Assembly: GCA_903970555.1 (NCBI GenBank)
Contig: CAJCJD010000207.1
Coordinates: 1 to 62,083 of the forward strand
Origin: Vulcanimicrobiota bacterium
GTDB lineage: Bacteria > Pseudomonadota > Gammaproteobacteria > Xanthomonadales > Rhodanobacteraceae
DNA: 62,083 nucleotides
Direction: 5' to 3'
The notes beneath the pieces are model-generated. The model ran no database searches. It saw only the letters and a program-made list of their open reading frames with translations, and had not been told where the DNA came from. Both the position numbers and the translations under genes were made by a program. This document shows positions 1 to 9,561 of this stretch, piece after piece. How positions within the stretch are numbered: the first letter of the stretch is position 1; every line of letters starts with the position of its first letter.

Positions 1-474
1 GGCATCGGATTCGACGGTGTCGAGTTCGAAATGCATCACCGACTCGGACTGGCCGTGCTCGTCGCCGATGCGCTGGAGCTGGCCATTGGCGTCGCGGGTC
101 ACTTTGACAACGGGGTGGATCACCGCATGAATCGGCGAATGATGGGAGATCACCATGCTGACCGTGTCCACGAGGAACGGCATGTCGTCGGTGACGATCT
201 CCACGGCGCTGCGTGCAGCGTGGCCGGCGCCGGTGACACGCACGGATGCGCGGCCCGGCTGGCGCTGCTGCATGAAATCGATAAGGCCTGCCATGACAGT
301 GGCCCATTCTGCCGGCGTGTGCAGCTCGACATCACTGCGGGCTATGCGCGAGAAAAATGCGCTGATAAAAAATTGCGCCTCATCCAGGCGCTTCGTCGGA
401 AAACCGCTTTTTTTCAACTCTTCGAGTACGACAGCTGCGAGAGGGATGTCGTTGGCCGCACGGATCGCATTCAT
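1..474 (-). CDS. gdhB: NAD-specific glutamate dehydrogenase, large (GdhB-type), N-terminal part
   Basis: The reverse strand is open from the ATG at 474 to the window edge (158 codons), so only the N-terminus is present. It begins MNAIRAANDIPLAAVVLEEL and contains VTDDMPFLVDTVSMVI and HAVIHPVVKVTRD, typical of the N-terminal regulatory region of the roughly 1600-residue NAD-glutamate dehydrogenases (PF05088). These cytoplasmic enzymes deaminate glutamate to 2-oxoglutarate with NAD. The catalytic domain lies outside the window. The start is the first in-frame ATG consistent with the family. It diverges from the RND operon. Family call is from recognised sequence; completeness cannot be judged. 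Confidence 0.85.
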   Translation of the reverse strand, partial: MNAIRAANDIPLAAVVLEELKKSGFPTKRLDEAQFFISAFFSRIARSDVELHTPAEWATVMAGLIDFMQQRQPGRASVRVTGAGHAARSAVEIVTDDMPFLVDTVSMVISHHSPIHAVIHPVVKVTRDANGQLQRIGDEHGQSESVMHFELDTVESDA

Positions 475-958
475 GGCTTCAACTTGAGAAGTGGAGACGG
501 GTGGGAATGGAGCGGAAAGCCGTAAAAGGATACGCTTGGACATGGACCGAATCCATCGGCAGCGCAGCAACACATGCTCATTGCGCGCACTTGGATCAGC
601 GTGCAGTCATGCAATGTATTTTTCGTGCAGCTCATCCAATGCGCATGCGTATTGCGGACACACACAGCATGTACTTTCTTTATGACTCCAAGCGGACAAG
701 GGACCGGTAGATCATCAGGCGACTGATCCGGGCCGGGCCCATGCCTTCAGTCATGCGGACGAGGGGGCTGGATTCGTACTGGGAATAAATTGTAAACTGA
801 ACGGTATAGTCTTACCGGCGCCCTGTCGTTGGGGACAAACGACACAGGACAACGCGGCCGTTTTCCAATAAACGTAAGATTTTCCGGCAAGATGCAAGCC
901 GGGCATTAGAAATGCCGTTGCCCGCCCCTACCCCGATCACGCTAGTCATGGAGTTCTC
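475..958. other. 484-bp intergenic region between gdhB and the RND operon
   Basis: No convincing gene. Short open frames on both strands lack ribosome binding sites and family resemblance. It must hold the divergent promoters of gdhB and the efflux operon. The only clear site is the inverted repeat at 792-815. A small hairpin (GTCGTT...AACGAC) lies near 826-844 in the efflux leader. Confidence 0.5.
792..815. promoter_or_regulatory. Candidate operator (TetR-type inverted repeat) of the RND efflux operon
   Basis: The core ACTGAACGGTATAGT (796-810) is an imperfect palindrome of the form ACT-nn-AC-n-GT-nn-AGT, flanked by GTAA (792-795) and TTAC (812-815). It sits about 150 bp before the first gene. 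RND operons are usually repressed by a TetR-family protein binding such a repeat, but no regulator gene is adjacent here. Assignment to TetR is inference; the symmetry is seen directly. No good -35/-10 pair is obvious around it. Confidence 0.45.
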
Positions 959-2149
959 ATGAAGTCGACGCCAATGCGCACACCGGTGCTGTGCTTGAGC
1001 CTGCTGGCGCTTGCCGCTTGCGGCAAGCAGCAAGGTCCACCCCAGATGCCAACGCCGACGGTGGGTGTAGTGGACGCCCAGTTGCAAGACGTTCCATTGA
1101 CCAAAGACCTGGTCGGGCGCCTTTCCGCCTTCCGCAGCGCCGACGTGCGCGCTCGCGTATCGGGCCTGCTGCAAAAACGTACGTATACCGAGGGTACGGA
1201 CGTCAAGCAAGGCCAGTTGATGTTCCAGATCGATGCGGCGCCTTACAAGGCGGCCCTCGCCGCCGCGCAAGCCGCGCTGGCTTCGGCCCAGGCCACATCG
1301 ACCAATGCCCACATCGTGGCCAACCGCGACCGCCAGCTGGTGCCGAAGGGCTACATCTCGCAGGCCCAGTTGGATAACGACGAAGCCACCGAACGCTCGT
1401 CCCTCGCCGCGGTGAAGCAGGCCGAGGCCAACGTGCAGACCGCCCAGGTCAATCTCAGCTACACCAACGTCACCTCGCCGATCGCCGGCCGTGCCGGTGA
1501 GCAGCAAGTGACCGAAGGCGCGATCGTCGGTGCCAGCACAACCGATACCGGCTCCAGCTCCACGCTGCTGACCACGGTCGACCAGCTTGACCCGATGTAC
1601 GTGAACTTCACGCTCAGCGCCAACGACCTGGATGCCCTGCAGCATGCCCAGCACGCGGGCAACGTGTCGCTGGCGGACCAGAACAAGACCACCGTGCAGA
1701 TCACCATGCCCAGCGGCAGCAAATACGATCAGCTCGGCACGCTGGATTACTCCTCGGTAATCGTCAACCCGACCACCGGTGCCATCAACTTGCGGGCGCA
1801 GGCACCCAATCCCGATCAACGCTTGTTGCCGGGCATGTACGTGACCTTGACCGTCAACATGGGCGAACTGAAGAAGGTGTTCCTGATTCCGCAGTCCGCG
1901 ATCCAGCGCGATCCTGCCGGTGCCTATGCCTTGGTCGTCGGCAAGGATGGAAAGGTCGTCCAGAAGCGCGTGACGGCCGATACCACGCGTGGCAACGATT
2001 GGCTGGTGACCAGCGGCCTCGATGCGGGCGATCAGGTCATCGTGTCGGGCATCCAGGCCGTCAAGCCCGGAGCCCCCGCCAAGGCGACCCCATGGCAGCC
2101 TGACCAGGCGCAAGCCGGCCAAGGCCCAGCTGCCCCTGGCCATCAGTAA
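959..2149 (+). CDS. RND efflux periplasmic adaptor (membrane fusion protein, AcrA/MexA family)
   Basis: A 396-residue protein with a lipoprotein signal: hydrophobic stretch followed by LALAAC, lipidated Cys near residue 21. The AcrA/MexA order follows: barrel-sandwich hybrid half (LVGRLSAFRSADVRARVSG), a helical hairpin rich in Ala/Gln (about 95-170), the second lipoyl half (TSPIAGRAGEQQVTEGAIV) and a beta-barrel ending in LIPQSAIQRD. It would sit on the inner membrane and link the pump to an outer-membrane channel. GGAG lies before the ATG. The permease starts 15 bp downstream, so the two form an operon. Family assignment is secure; substrates are unknown. Confidence 0.93.
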   Translation: MKSTPMRTPVLCLSLLALAACGKQQGPPQMPTPTVGVVDAQLQDVPLTKDLVGRLSAFRSADVRARVSGLLQKRTYTEGTDVKQGQLMFQIDAAPYKAALAAAQAALASAQATSTNAHIVANRDRQLVPKGYISQAQLDNDEATERSSLAAVKQAEANVQTAQVNLSYTNVTSPIAGRAGEQQVTEGAIVGASTTDTGSSSTLLTTVDQLDPMYVNFTLSANDLDALQHAQHAGNVSLADQNKTTVQITMPSGSKYDQLGTLDYSSVIVNPTTGAINLRAQAPNPDQRLLPGMYVTLTVNMGELKKVFLIPQSAIQRDPAGAYALVVGKDGKVVQKRVTADTTRGNDWLVTSGLDAGDQVIVSGIQAVKPGAPAKATPWQPDQAQAGQGPAAPGHQ

Positions 2150-2164
2150 GAAGGGAGAACACTG

Positions 2165-5100
2165 ATGCCGAGTTTCTTTATCGACCGCCCCATTTTCGCT
2201 TGGGTGGTCGCCATCCTCATCACCCTGGTCGGCGTTATTTCGCTGCTGAACATGGGTGTGGAGTCCTATCCCAACATCGCGCCGCCCCAGGTGACGGTGA
2301 CGGCGAGCTTCCCGGGCGCCAGCGCCCAAACCATGGAAGACACGGTCACCAAGGTCATCGAGCAGCAGCTGACCGGCGTGGACAATCTGCTGTATTTCAG
2401 TTCGGCCTCGAACTCGAACGGCACGTCCACCATCACCCTGAGCTTTGCCACCGGCACCAATCCGGACATTGCCCAGGTGCAGGTGCAAAACAAGGTATCT
2501 CTGGCTCAGCCGCAGTTGCCGGCCGAAGTGACCCAACAGGGCGTGGTGGTGGCCAAGGCCAACCCGGACTTCCTGATGTTCGTGGGCCTGATCTCCAACA
2601 ATCCGGAGATTGACAGCAACCGTCTCAGTGACATCGTCGGCTCACAGGTCATCGACCAGGTCGGCCGCATTCCCGGCGTAGGCAGCACCTTCCAGGTGGG
2701 TTCCGAGTACGCCATGCGCGTGTGGCTGAATCCGGACAAGATGCAGGGCTACGGTCTTTCCGCTACCGATGTCCAGAACGCGATCTCCGCGCAGAACGTG
2801 CAGTTCGCCGCCGGTTCGTTGGGTTCCGATCCGGCCACCAACGGGCAGAGCTTCACTGCCACGGTGTCGGCCGAGGGCCTGTTCAACACGCCCGAGCAGT
2901 TCGGCAACATCATCCTGCGCGCGAGCTCCAACGGCACCGTGGTGCACATGAGAGACATCGCACGCATCGAATTCGGCCCGCAGACCTACGGCTTTACCTC
3001 CACCTGGAGCGGCCAGCCGGTCGGTGGTTTCGGCGTCCAGTTGCTGCCGGGCGCCAACGCGCTTAGCGTGGCCGAGGCCGTGCGCGCCAAGATGGACGAA
3101 CTGGCCAAGGATTTCCCGCAAGGCGTCACGTGGTTCGCTCCTTACGACAGCACGCCGTTTGTGCAGGTGTCGATCAAGGAAGTGGTGCACACGCTGATCG
3201 AGGCGATCATCCTCGTGTTCTTCGTGATGCTGATCTTCTTGCAGAACTTCCGCGCCACCGTCATTCCAACCCTGGTGATCCCGGTCGCCCTGCTGGGCAC
3301 CTTCATCGGCCTGTCGCCGATGGGCTTCACCATCAACCAGCTCACTCTGTTCGGCATGGTGCTGGCGATCGGTATCGTGGTGGACGACGCGATCGTGGTG
3401 ATCGAGAACGTCGAGCGCATCATGACGGAGGAAAACCTGTCGCCGAAGGAGGCTACACGCAAGGCGATGGGCCAGATCACCGGCGCCGTGATTGCGATCA
3501 CCGTGGTGCTGGCGGCGGTATTCGTGCCGTCCGCGCTGCAGCCGGGTGCTACCGGTGTGATCTACAAGCAGTTCGCGCTGACCATTGCCGTGTCGATGGG
3601 CTTCTCCGCGTTCCTCGCGTTGTCGTTCACGCCAGCTCTGTGCGCCACCATCCTCAAGCCCACACACGAAGAGAAGAAGAACTTCTTCTACAACTGGTTC
3701 AACAAGACCTTCGACTGGGTGACGCACACCTACAACGGTCATATCAGCAGCGCCGTGCGTCATGGGCCTCGTTGGATGATCGTGTTTGCACTGGTCTCGG
3801 TGCTTGCGGTGTTCCTCTTCACCAAGCTGCCAACCAGCTTTGTGCCCAACGAAGATCAGGGCTTTGCGCTGGCCATCGTCAGCCTGCCGCCGGGCGCCAC
3901 CATGCAGCGCTCGGAAGAAGTGATGAAGGAGGTCAGCGACAAGCTGGCTTCCAGTCCGCTGAAAGATACCTATGTGGGCATGTACCAGATCAGCGGCTTC
4001 AGCTTCGTGGGTCGCAGCGAAAACGCCGGCATGGTGTTCATCAAGCTCAAGGACTGGAGCGAGCGTTCGATCACGGCCGATGACTTCATCCTCAAGGCCA
4101 ACGGCATCCTGCACGGCGTTCGCGACGCGCAGATCTTCGTGGTGAACCTGCCAACCATCCGCGGCCTGAGCCAGTTCGGCGGCCTGGACATGTATCTGCA
4201 GGCACGTAATGGCCAGTCGCGCACCGAGCTTTCACAGGCGATGGGCATGCTGCTGGGCAAAGCGTCGAAAGACCCCACGCTGTTCGGCACGCGCCCGAAC
4301 ATTCTTCCGGACGCTCCGCAATACAACCTCACTGTCGATCGCGTGCAAGCGTCGGCGCTGGGCCTGTCGGTGACTGATGTGTACAACGCTATCCAGCTCT
4401 TGCTGGCGCCGGTATACATCAACAACTTCATCTACGAGGACCGCGTCAAGCGCGTGATGGTGCAGGCCGATGCGCCATACCGCATGGATACGGATGCGCT
4501 GGCCCACATTTACACGCCCAGCACGCTGAGCACTTCATCGACCACCTCGACGTCGGGCACCACGACTTCGGCCAACGGTCCGTACAACATGATCCCGCTG
4601 TCCAGCGTGGTGCATTCCACCTGGAGCATGGCCGCGCCCTCACTCACCCGCTACAACGGCTACCCGGCCATCGAAATCGTCGGCGATGCGAGTAAGGGCT
4701 ACTCCACCGGTCAGGCGATGGGGACACTGCAGGGCTTCGTCGACAATGATCTGCCCAAGGGCTTCGGCGCGGATTGGACCGGCCAGTCGTACCAGGAGCT
4801 GCTCGCAGGCAACTCATCGACGCTATTGATGATCCTGTCGATCGTGATCGTGTTCCTGTGCTTGTCGGCCTTGTACGAAAGCTGGTCGATTCCGGTCGCC
4901 GTGCTGCTGGTGGTGCCCTTGGGCCTGCTCGGCATGGTCGCCGCGTCCATGTTGCGCGGTTTCCCGAACGACATGTACTTCAAGATCGGCTTGGTGACGG
5001 TGATCGGTCTGGCCGCGAAGAACGCGATCCTGATCGTGGAATTCGCAGTGGAGCAGCAGGCCGACGGCAAGACACTGTTCGACGCAGTGATCACCGCGGC

Positions 5101-5359
5101 CCGTCAACGTCTGCGCCCGATCTTGATGACCTCGATGGCCTTCATCCTCGGTGTGTTGCCGCTGGTCACCTCCAGTGGTGCCGGCGCCAACTCCCGCCAC
5201 GAAATCGGCACGGGCGTGATCGGCGGCATGCTGTTCGCCACCTTCCTCGGCCTGCTGTTGATCCCGGTGTTCTACGTCAGCGTGCGGCGCATGCTGGGTG
5301 ACAAGCTTGACGAGCCGACTCACAAGCTGGCACGCCATGAACATGAGGCCGGTCATTAG
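2165..5359 (+). CDS. RND multidrug efflux permease (AcrB/MexB family, HAE1)
   Basis: 1064 residues, the normal AcrB length. The N-terminus FFIDRPIFAWVVAI is the family hallmark. The proton-relay pair Asp407-Asp408 lies in GIVVDDAIVVIENVERIM and the partner Lys near 952 in IGLAAKNAILIVEF. Twelve membrane segments and two large periplasmic loops are evident. It should form an inner-membrane trimer exporting hydrophobic compounds by proton antiport with the adaptor encoded just upstream. A Thr/Ser-rich stretch near residue 790 is unusual but short. No outer-membrane factor follows; a strong terminator ends the operon, so a TolC/OprM channel must come from elsewhere. Confidence 0.95.
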   Translation: MPSFFIDRPIFAWVVAILITLVGVISLLNMGVESYPNIAPPQVTVTASFPGASAQTMEDTVTKVIEQQLTGVDNLLYFSSASNSNGTSTITLSFATGTNPDIAQVQVQNKVSLAQPQLPAEVTQQGVVVAKANPDFLMFVGLISNNPEIDSNRLSDIVGSQVIDQVGRIPGVGSTFQVGSEYAMRVWLNPDKMQGYGLSATDVQNAISAQNVQFAAGSLGSDPATNGQSFTATVSAEGLFNTPEQFGNIILRASSNGTVVHMRDIARIEFGPQTYGFTSTWSGQPVGGFGVQLLPGANALSVAEAVRAKMDELAKDFPQGVTWFAPYDSTPFVQVSIKEVVHTLIEAIILVFFVMLIFLQNFRATVIPTLVIPVALLGTFIGLSPMGFTINQLTLFGMVLAIGIVVDDAIVVIENVERIMTEENLSPKEATRKAMGQITGAVIAITVVLAAVFVPSALQPGATGVIYKQFALTIAVSMGFSAFLALSFTPALCATILKPTHEEKKNFFYNWFNKTFDWVTHTYNGHISSAVRHGPRWMIVFALVSVLAVFLFTKLPTSFVPNEDQGFALAIVSLPPGATMQRSEEVMKEVSDKLASSPLKDTYVGMYQISGFSFVGRSENAGMVFIKLKDWSERSITADDFILKANGILHGVRDAQIFVVNLPTIRGLSQFGGLDMYLQARNGQSRTELSQAMGMLLGKASKDPTLFGTRPNILPDAPQYNLTVDRVQASALGLSVTDVYNAIQLLLAPVYINNFIYEDRVKRVMVQADAPYRMDTDALAHIYTPSTLSTSSTTSTSGTTTSANGPYNMIPLSSVVHSTWSMAAPSLTRYNGYPAIEIVGDASKGYSTGQAMGTLQGFVDNDLPKGFGADWTGQSYQELLAGNSSTLLMILSIVIVFLCLSALYESWSIPVAVLLVVPLGLLGMVAASMLRGFPNDMYFKIGLVTVIGLAAKNAILIVEFAVEQQADGKTLFDAVITAARQRLRPILMTSMAFILGVLPLVTSSGAGANSRHEIGTGVIGGMLFATFLGLLLIPVFYVSVRRMLGDKLDEPTHKLARHEHEAGH

Positions 5360-5406
5360 CCTCTTGACTGGGATTGCGCATCACGGTACGTGAGCGCAAT
5401 CCCCGC

Positions 5407-5447
5407 AAAACAAAAAAAAGCCCCGGTAATTACCGGGGCTTTTTTAT
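5407..5447. terminator. Bidirectional intrinsic terminator after the RND operon
   Basis: A perfect 22-bp palindrome AGCCCCGGTAATTACCGGGGCT (5419-5440) is preceded by an A-rich run and followed by six or seven T. It can stop the RND operon on the plus strand and the S53 peptidase transcript on the minus strand. Confidence 0.9.
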
Positions 5448-5516
5448 TACGACTAACTAAGTTGCTATCGCAAATCACATGGGAAACGCAGTAATCCGCG
5501 TTTCCCATGTTGCGAA

Positions 5517-7406
5517 TCAACGCGCGAAGTTGCTCGTGGACTGTACAAAATTGTAGAAATTGGAAATGTTGAGACTGCCCCAACCGGTCGTGTAATCCCA
5601 ACCTGTGCCAGCGTTATAGCCATATCCGTTGTAGCCGTTATTGCCGGTCGTCACGTCATGCAGCAGTGAAGAGTTGCTCGGGAGGTAGGCATAGATGCTC
5701 GATGCCGGGAAACCAAGCGCATTGTTCAAGCCGGACTGCACCCTCGCCCAGATGCCGACAAAGATCGGCGAGGCGAGACTGGTACCACCGACCTGTTCGT
5801 TACTCTGGCCGTCCCAAACAATCAACGTGCCCGAATCGTACGCCGCGTCAAAAGCAAGATCGGGCACTACGCGATGCGTTACCGAACTTCCTAGCGCGGT
5901 GGTTTGCCACGAGGGTGCCGTTTCATTGGTGCTTACACCGCCCCCGGTTGCCCACAGGCGTTCGTCGTTGTCATAGGGTGAGTCGATGGCCTCCAAGCCT
6001 TCGTTCCAAGCCGACTCGCTGACATACGTCGTACCGCTTGTATACAGCGCCGTACCGCCCACTGCGATCACATTAGGCGAGGTTGCCGGCTCGCTCACCG
6101 AGTATGTAGCTAGATTAATTTCGACCTTGCCTTTCGAATTAGCCACATAGCCAGGGCCACCGCCCTCTGAATCGGTTGACCACTGATAGACACCGGCATC
6201 ACCAGCGGCGACCGAGAACGTCTGGCCCTGCGCCACTGCCTGCTTGAAAACCGCATCGTCGGCAGATTGCCCCGTCGCGTCGGATTCGTTCACACCCAAA
6301 GAAACGTTGATCACCTTGGCCACATTGGCAGTTACCGCGCCGTTGTATGCATTGGTGAGGTCAGCCAAGGTCGGATGCGAGCCGCTGGTGGTGTAGGGAG
6401 CCGTGTAGAAAATCAGCTGCTTCACGCCACCGCTCACTCCGACGATGGTCTGGCTATCCAGATCCCATTCCACGTCGCCATTATCGACGTCGTCGCTGTA
6501 AGTGGAACTACCGCTGCCCGTCTTGACCACCGATGCCGTCACCGCGGCCAGACCATTGTTCGATGCAAAGGTCTTGAGATCTTTCAAGGTCTGTGCATCG
6601 CTACCCCAGGAGATAACGCCAACCGTGGTATTGGAAGCGGTAGGCGTGCTGCCTACATCGTAGATCGCCGGAAAGGTGGTCGGATTGTGCGCACTTTCAG
6701 TACCGCCTGTGGAGGCATCAACCTTCACCGGTGAGTTAGCACGCAAAGGAGACGCAATGTAGTGATACGTGTGGATCTTGGCCACGTTGTCCAGACCCAA
6801 TACCGACTTCACCGAACTGCCTAGCTCCGACGGTATCGATATGGAGGCGTTATTGGCATAGACCTGACGTCCGTCGAGATTGAACTTCACCAGATTCGTA
6901 TGAAATGCAGCTTGCACAGCGCCTGGATTGCCGGTCGCATTGATCAGCAGTCGGTTCGGGCTGACTTCGATATCCTGAAAGCCGGCCTGCTGCAAATGTG
7001 CGACCACTGCATCAACCTGCGCTTGGGTCGGACTGTATTGCTGCACGAATTGATCGCTCGACAGGAACTTCCCGTACTGCGGGCTTTGCGGATCGCTCAC
7101 GGATTTGTTGAACGCATCCAGCGCCGCTTCATTACGCAAATTCAGCGCGATGGTAACGCCTACTGTTTCATCCGATGACAACGAAACAGACTGGCTTGCC
7201 GCGCTGACCAAGTCTTCATCATGCTGGCTATGAATCGGGTTCTGCACCGCGGCTTGCGCTGTAGCGATCACGCTTTTCTGCGCCTCGATCCAACCGCCTG
7301 AACTTGCCGCCTGCGCGGAAAGCGAAACGAACGCCATGCTCAACGCAAACGGCAACGCAAGCTTGCGTACATGTTTTACACCACGAACTGTTACGTTACT
7401 GGCCAT
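5517..7406 (-). CDS. Secreted S53 family peptidase (sedolisin/kumamolisin-like) with activation prodomain
   Basis: About 629 residues. An N-terminal signal peptide ends near LSAQA. A pro-kumamolisin activation domain follows (about 60-200; PQYGKFLSSDQF, FHTNLVKF). The catalytic domain shows the Glu/Asp pair in DVEWDLD (E-x3-D), the oxyanion Asp in VAAGDAG and the nucleophile Ser in GGTSLASP. The C-terminal calcium region HDVTTG...GTGWDYTTGWG is present. Such enzymes are acid-active serine-carboxyl endopeptidases, here probably exported. I chose the ATG at 7406 because GGGGA lies seven bases ahead; the in-frame ATG at 7412 overlaps that site. It ends at the terminator shared with the RND operon. 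Confidence 0.92.
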   Translation of the reverse strand: MASNVTVRGVKHVRKLALPFALSMAFVSLSAQAASSGGWIEAQKSVIATAQAAVQNPIHSQHDEDLVSAASQSVSLSSDETVGVTIALNLRNEAALDAFNKSVSDPQSPQYGKFLSSDQFVQQYSPTQAQVDAVVAHLQQAGFQDIEVSPNRLLINATGNPGAVQAAFHTNLVKFNLDGRQVYANNASISIPSELGSSVKSVLGLDNVAKIHTYHYIASPLRANSPVKVDASTGGTESAHNPTTFPAIYDVGSTPTASNTTVGVISWGSDAQTLKDLKTFASNNGLAAVTASVVKTGSGSSTYSDDVDNGDVEWDLDSQTIVGVSGGVKQLIFYTAPYTTSGSHPTLADLTNAYNGAVTANVAKVINVSLGVNESDATGQSADDAVFKQAVAQGQTFSVAAGDAGVYQWSTDSEGGGPGYVANSKGKVEINLATYSVSEPATSPNVIAVGGTALYTSGTTYVSESAWNEGLEAIDSPYDNDERLWATGGGVSTNETAPSWQTTALGSSVTHRVVPDLAFDAAYDSGTLIVWDGQSNEQVGGTSLASPIFVGIWARVQSGLNNALGFPASSIYAYLPSNSSLLHDVTTGNNGYNGYGYNAGTGWDYTTGWGSLNISNFYNFVQSTSNFAR

Positions 7407-8246
7407 AAACATTCCCCATCATGGTTAAGTTCAAAGAAATACGTCCGCATGCGTTGTGCATGGGAAGCACCGTTCCCCAATGCGGCCCTGCGCATCCTTC
7501 CCTGTGCGCAAGGCCGTAAACCGCGAACTAGCCCGCTTCGGTTTCGCAAAGACCAAGCTTCAAAAAAGCGAACTGTGCATAACAACTGGGCCGAGCCTTT
7601 CAAAAGCTCTACCGTTGTGTTTCCAGAGAGGGAGAGACAGCCAACTGCCTCAGCCAAAGCGGCTGATCCGACCGTCCATCACCTGGATATGCCTGGACCG
7701 GCACTCCGTAGGCCTCATCACCTCATCGTGTTACGCACGACATCGCGCGTTAAGACGATCTCTCAGGAAATGGGCTGATTGATGCATCTGTTGCACATTC
7801 GATGCCTTGCCCATCGGCTTGTGCCGAAGAGATGCCTGGACGGCTAAACGACAACCACACGACCCACGCAATCGACTCGTGAGAGCACTTGCTGATTCGC
7901 GTTGAGGCGTGGCTGTCATTCGCATGAAGGCATCGCTTGTGTGAGGACGAAGGCTGGCGCTCATGCACAGCATGGGCTCGCAATGACTATAGGCACGGTT
8001 ATCCGGCCAAGTCTCGCGAGTTAAGTCCATAAGCTAATAAAGCCCAGTCATTTACGTTCCCATCACACGAAATGCTGTTGGCCATGGTGCTTGTGGTCGA
8101 AGATCAGCGCCCCGTTCAGCTCGTGCGAAGCAGGCACGGCCGTGATTCACGAAAGCCCATCAAGCATTGAGAACTGGCGCATTGCACGCCAGCTCTTCAA
8201 TTTGACCGCGTCCTCAAAGGAGAAAGATGCGGTCCGTTCCGTCACA
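7407..8246. other. 840-bp stretch without a recognisable gene
   Basis: Several frames of 60-135 codons exist, but none has a ribosome binding site or a family-like sequence. It must contain the promoter of the S53 peptidase (near 7407-7550). A short minus-strand hairpin (GAGCTGGCG...CGCCAGTTC, 8171-8195) lies just beyond the acyl-CoA dehydrogenase stop and might act in 3' processing, though it has no U run. Otherwise I see nothing. Confidence 0.4.
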
Positions 8247-9407
8247 TCAGCGCAGACCGGTTTCAGCGCGCGCGATCACCATGCGCTGGATCTCGCTGGT
8301 GCCTTCGTAGATCTCCGTGATTTTCGCATCGCGGAAATAACGCTCCAGCGGCATTTCCTTGGAGTAGCCCATGCCGCCGTGAATCTGCACGGCTTGATGC
8401 GCAATCCACATCGCCGCCTCCGAAGCGACCAGCTTGGCCACGGATGCCTCGGTGCCGAAACGGCCGCCGTGCTTCTCCGCCTCGCCTTTCGTCCACGCTG
8501 CGCGCAACGTCAGCAGCATGGCGGCGTCGAGCTTGCACTTCATGTCGGCGATCTTCGCCTGGGTCATCTGGAAAGTACCGATCGGATGACCGAACGCCTT
8601 GCGGTCGCGCGACCACTGCAGTGTGGCCTCGTAGGCCGCGCGGGCGATACCCACCGCCTGCGACGCAATACCGATGCGGCCAGCATCGAGGACGCCCATG
8701 GCGATGGAGAAACCCTTCCCTTCATCGCCTAGCAGATCATCCTTCGAACAGACATAGTCGTTGAACTCGATCTCACAGGTGGCCGACGCACGAATGCCCA
8801 GCTTCGGCTCGGTCTTGCCGGCGTGGAAGCCAGGCTTCTGCGTATCGATGATGAAAGCGGAGACGCCCTTGGCGCCGATGCCAGGCGTGCTGATCGCAAA
8901 CAACACGATGTAACGCGCCACCGGGCCGGATGTGATCCAGCTTTTCTTGCCATTGATCACCCAATCGCCGTCGGCGTTCTTGGTCGCACGCGTATGCATG
9001 GCCGAGGCATCCGAGCCGGACTGCGGCTCAGTCAGCGCATAAGCCCCGATCGCCTCGCCCTGCGCAATGGCGCGCACGTATTTCTGCTTCTGCGCTTCGG
9101 TGCCATGCTTGAGGATGCCATTGCAGAACAGCGAATTGTTCACCGACATGATGGTCGAGGTGGCTGCGTCCGCCGCTGCGATCTCAATCATCGCCAGCAC
9201 ATACCCGACCGGATCCAGCCCCGCGCCGCCGTACTCGTGCGGTACTTCAATGCCCATCAAGCCGAGCTGGCCCATCTCACGGATGTTGTCCAGCGGAAAC
9301 TCACCCTTGGCGTCGAGTTCGGCCGCCACCGGCACGATGCGCTTCTGCGCGAAGTCACGGGCAATCGCCTGGATGGAAAGCTGGTCATCGGTAAAACGGA
9401 AATCCAT
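8247..9407 (-). CDS. Acyl-CoA dehydrogenase (short-chain/butyryl type)
   Basis: 386 residues, the full family length. The three-part fold is visible: helical N-domain, central beta domain with YALTEPQSGSDA and WITSG, and a C-terminal helical domain with DRKAFG and IHGGMGYSKEMPLERYFRDAK. The catalytic Glu lies in IYEGTSEIQ near residue 368. The FAD enzyme forms the 2,3-double bond of acyl-CoA in beta-oxidation or branched amino acid breakdown and passes electrons to ETF. It stands alone, divergent from sahR. The N-terminus MDFRFTDDQLSIQAIARDF matches the family start. Chain-length specificity cannot be read from sequence alone. Confidence 0.93.
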   Translation of the reverse strand: MDFRFTDDQLSIQAIARDFAQKRIVPVAAELDAKGEFPLDNIREMGQLGLMGIEVPHEYGGAGLDPVGYVLAMIEIAAADAATSTIMSVNNSLFCNGILKHGTEAQKQKYVRAIAQGEAIGAYALTEPQSGSDASAMHTRATKNADGDWVINGKKSWITSGPVARYIVLFAISTPGIGAKGVSAFIIDTQKPGFHAGKTEPKLGIRASATCEIEFNDYVCSKDDLLGDEGKGFSIAMGVLDAGRIGIASQAVGIARAAYEATLQWSRDRKAFGHPIGTFQMTQAKIADMKCKLDAAMLLTLRAAWTKGEAEKHGGRFGTEASVAKLVASEAAMWIAHQAVQIHGGMGYSKEMPLERYFRDAKITEIYEGTSEIQRMVIARAETGLR

Positions 9408-9499
9408 GGGAACTCCAGGAACGCAAAAGGAAATGAGGAAAGCCGTCTATTTTAGCCGGGCTGGCGCGCGGGCTTTGTGCGGGTGCAGCAAGCGGACCC

Positions 9500-9549
9500 T
9501 TGACGGCCCGCCCAACCACGCCTACCCTTAACATCTTTCTATCGCGATA
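9500..9549 (+). promoter_or_regulatory. sahR-metH promoter with palindromic operator TATCGCGATA
   Basis: TTGACG (9500-9505), 17 bp, then TACCCT (9523-9528) form a plausible sigma-70 promoter. The perfect palindrome TATCGCGATA (9540-9549) would lie at or just after the transcription start, a typical repressor position, 12 bp before the sahR ATG. It is the best candidate for autoregulation by the encoded ArsR-type protein. The palindrome is seen directly; its use by SahR is inference. Confidence 0.6.
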
Positions 9550-9561
9550 TAAGGATGCACG

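Noticed and set aside
812..2536. 574-codon minus-strand frame opposite the RND adaptor
   Set aside because: It is antisense to a clear AcrA-like gene, is rich in His/Arg/Gly/Gln and has no family resemblance; high-GC codon bias produces such frames.
2642..4114. 490-codon minus-strand frame opposite the RND permease
   Set aside because: Mirror frame of conserved AcrB coding sequence with His/Arg/Asp-rich nonsense composition.
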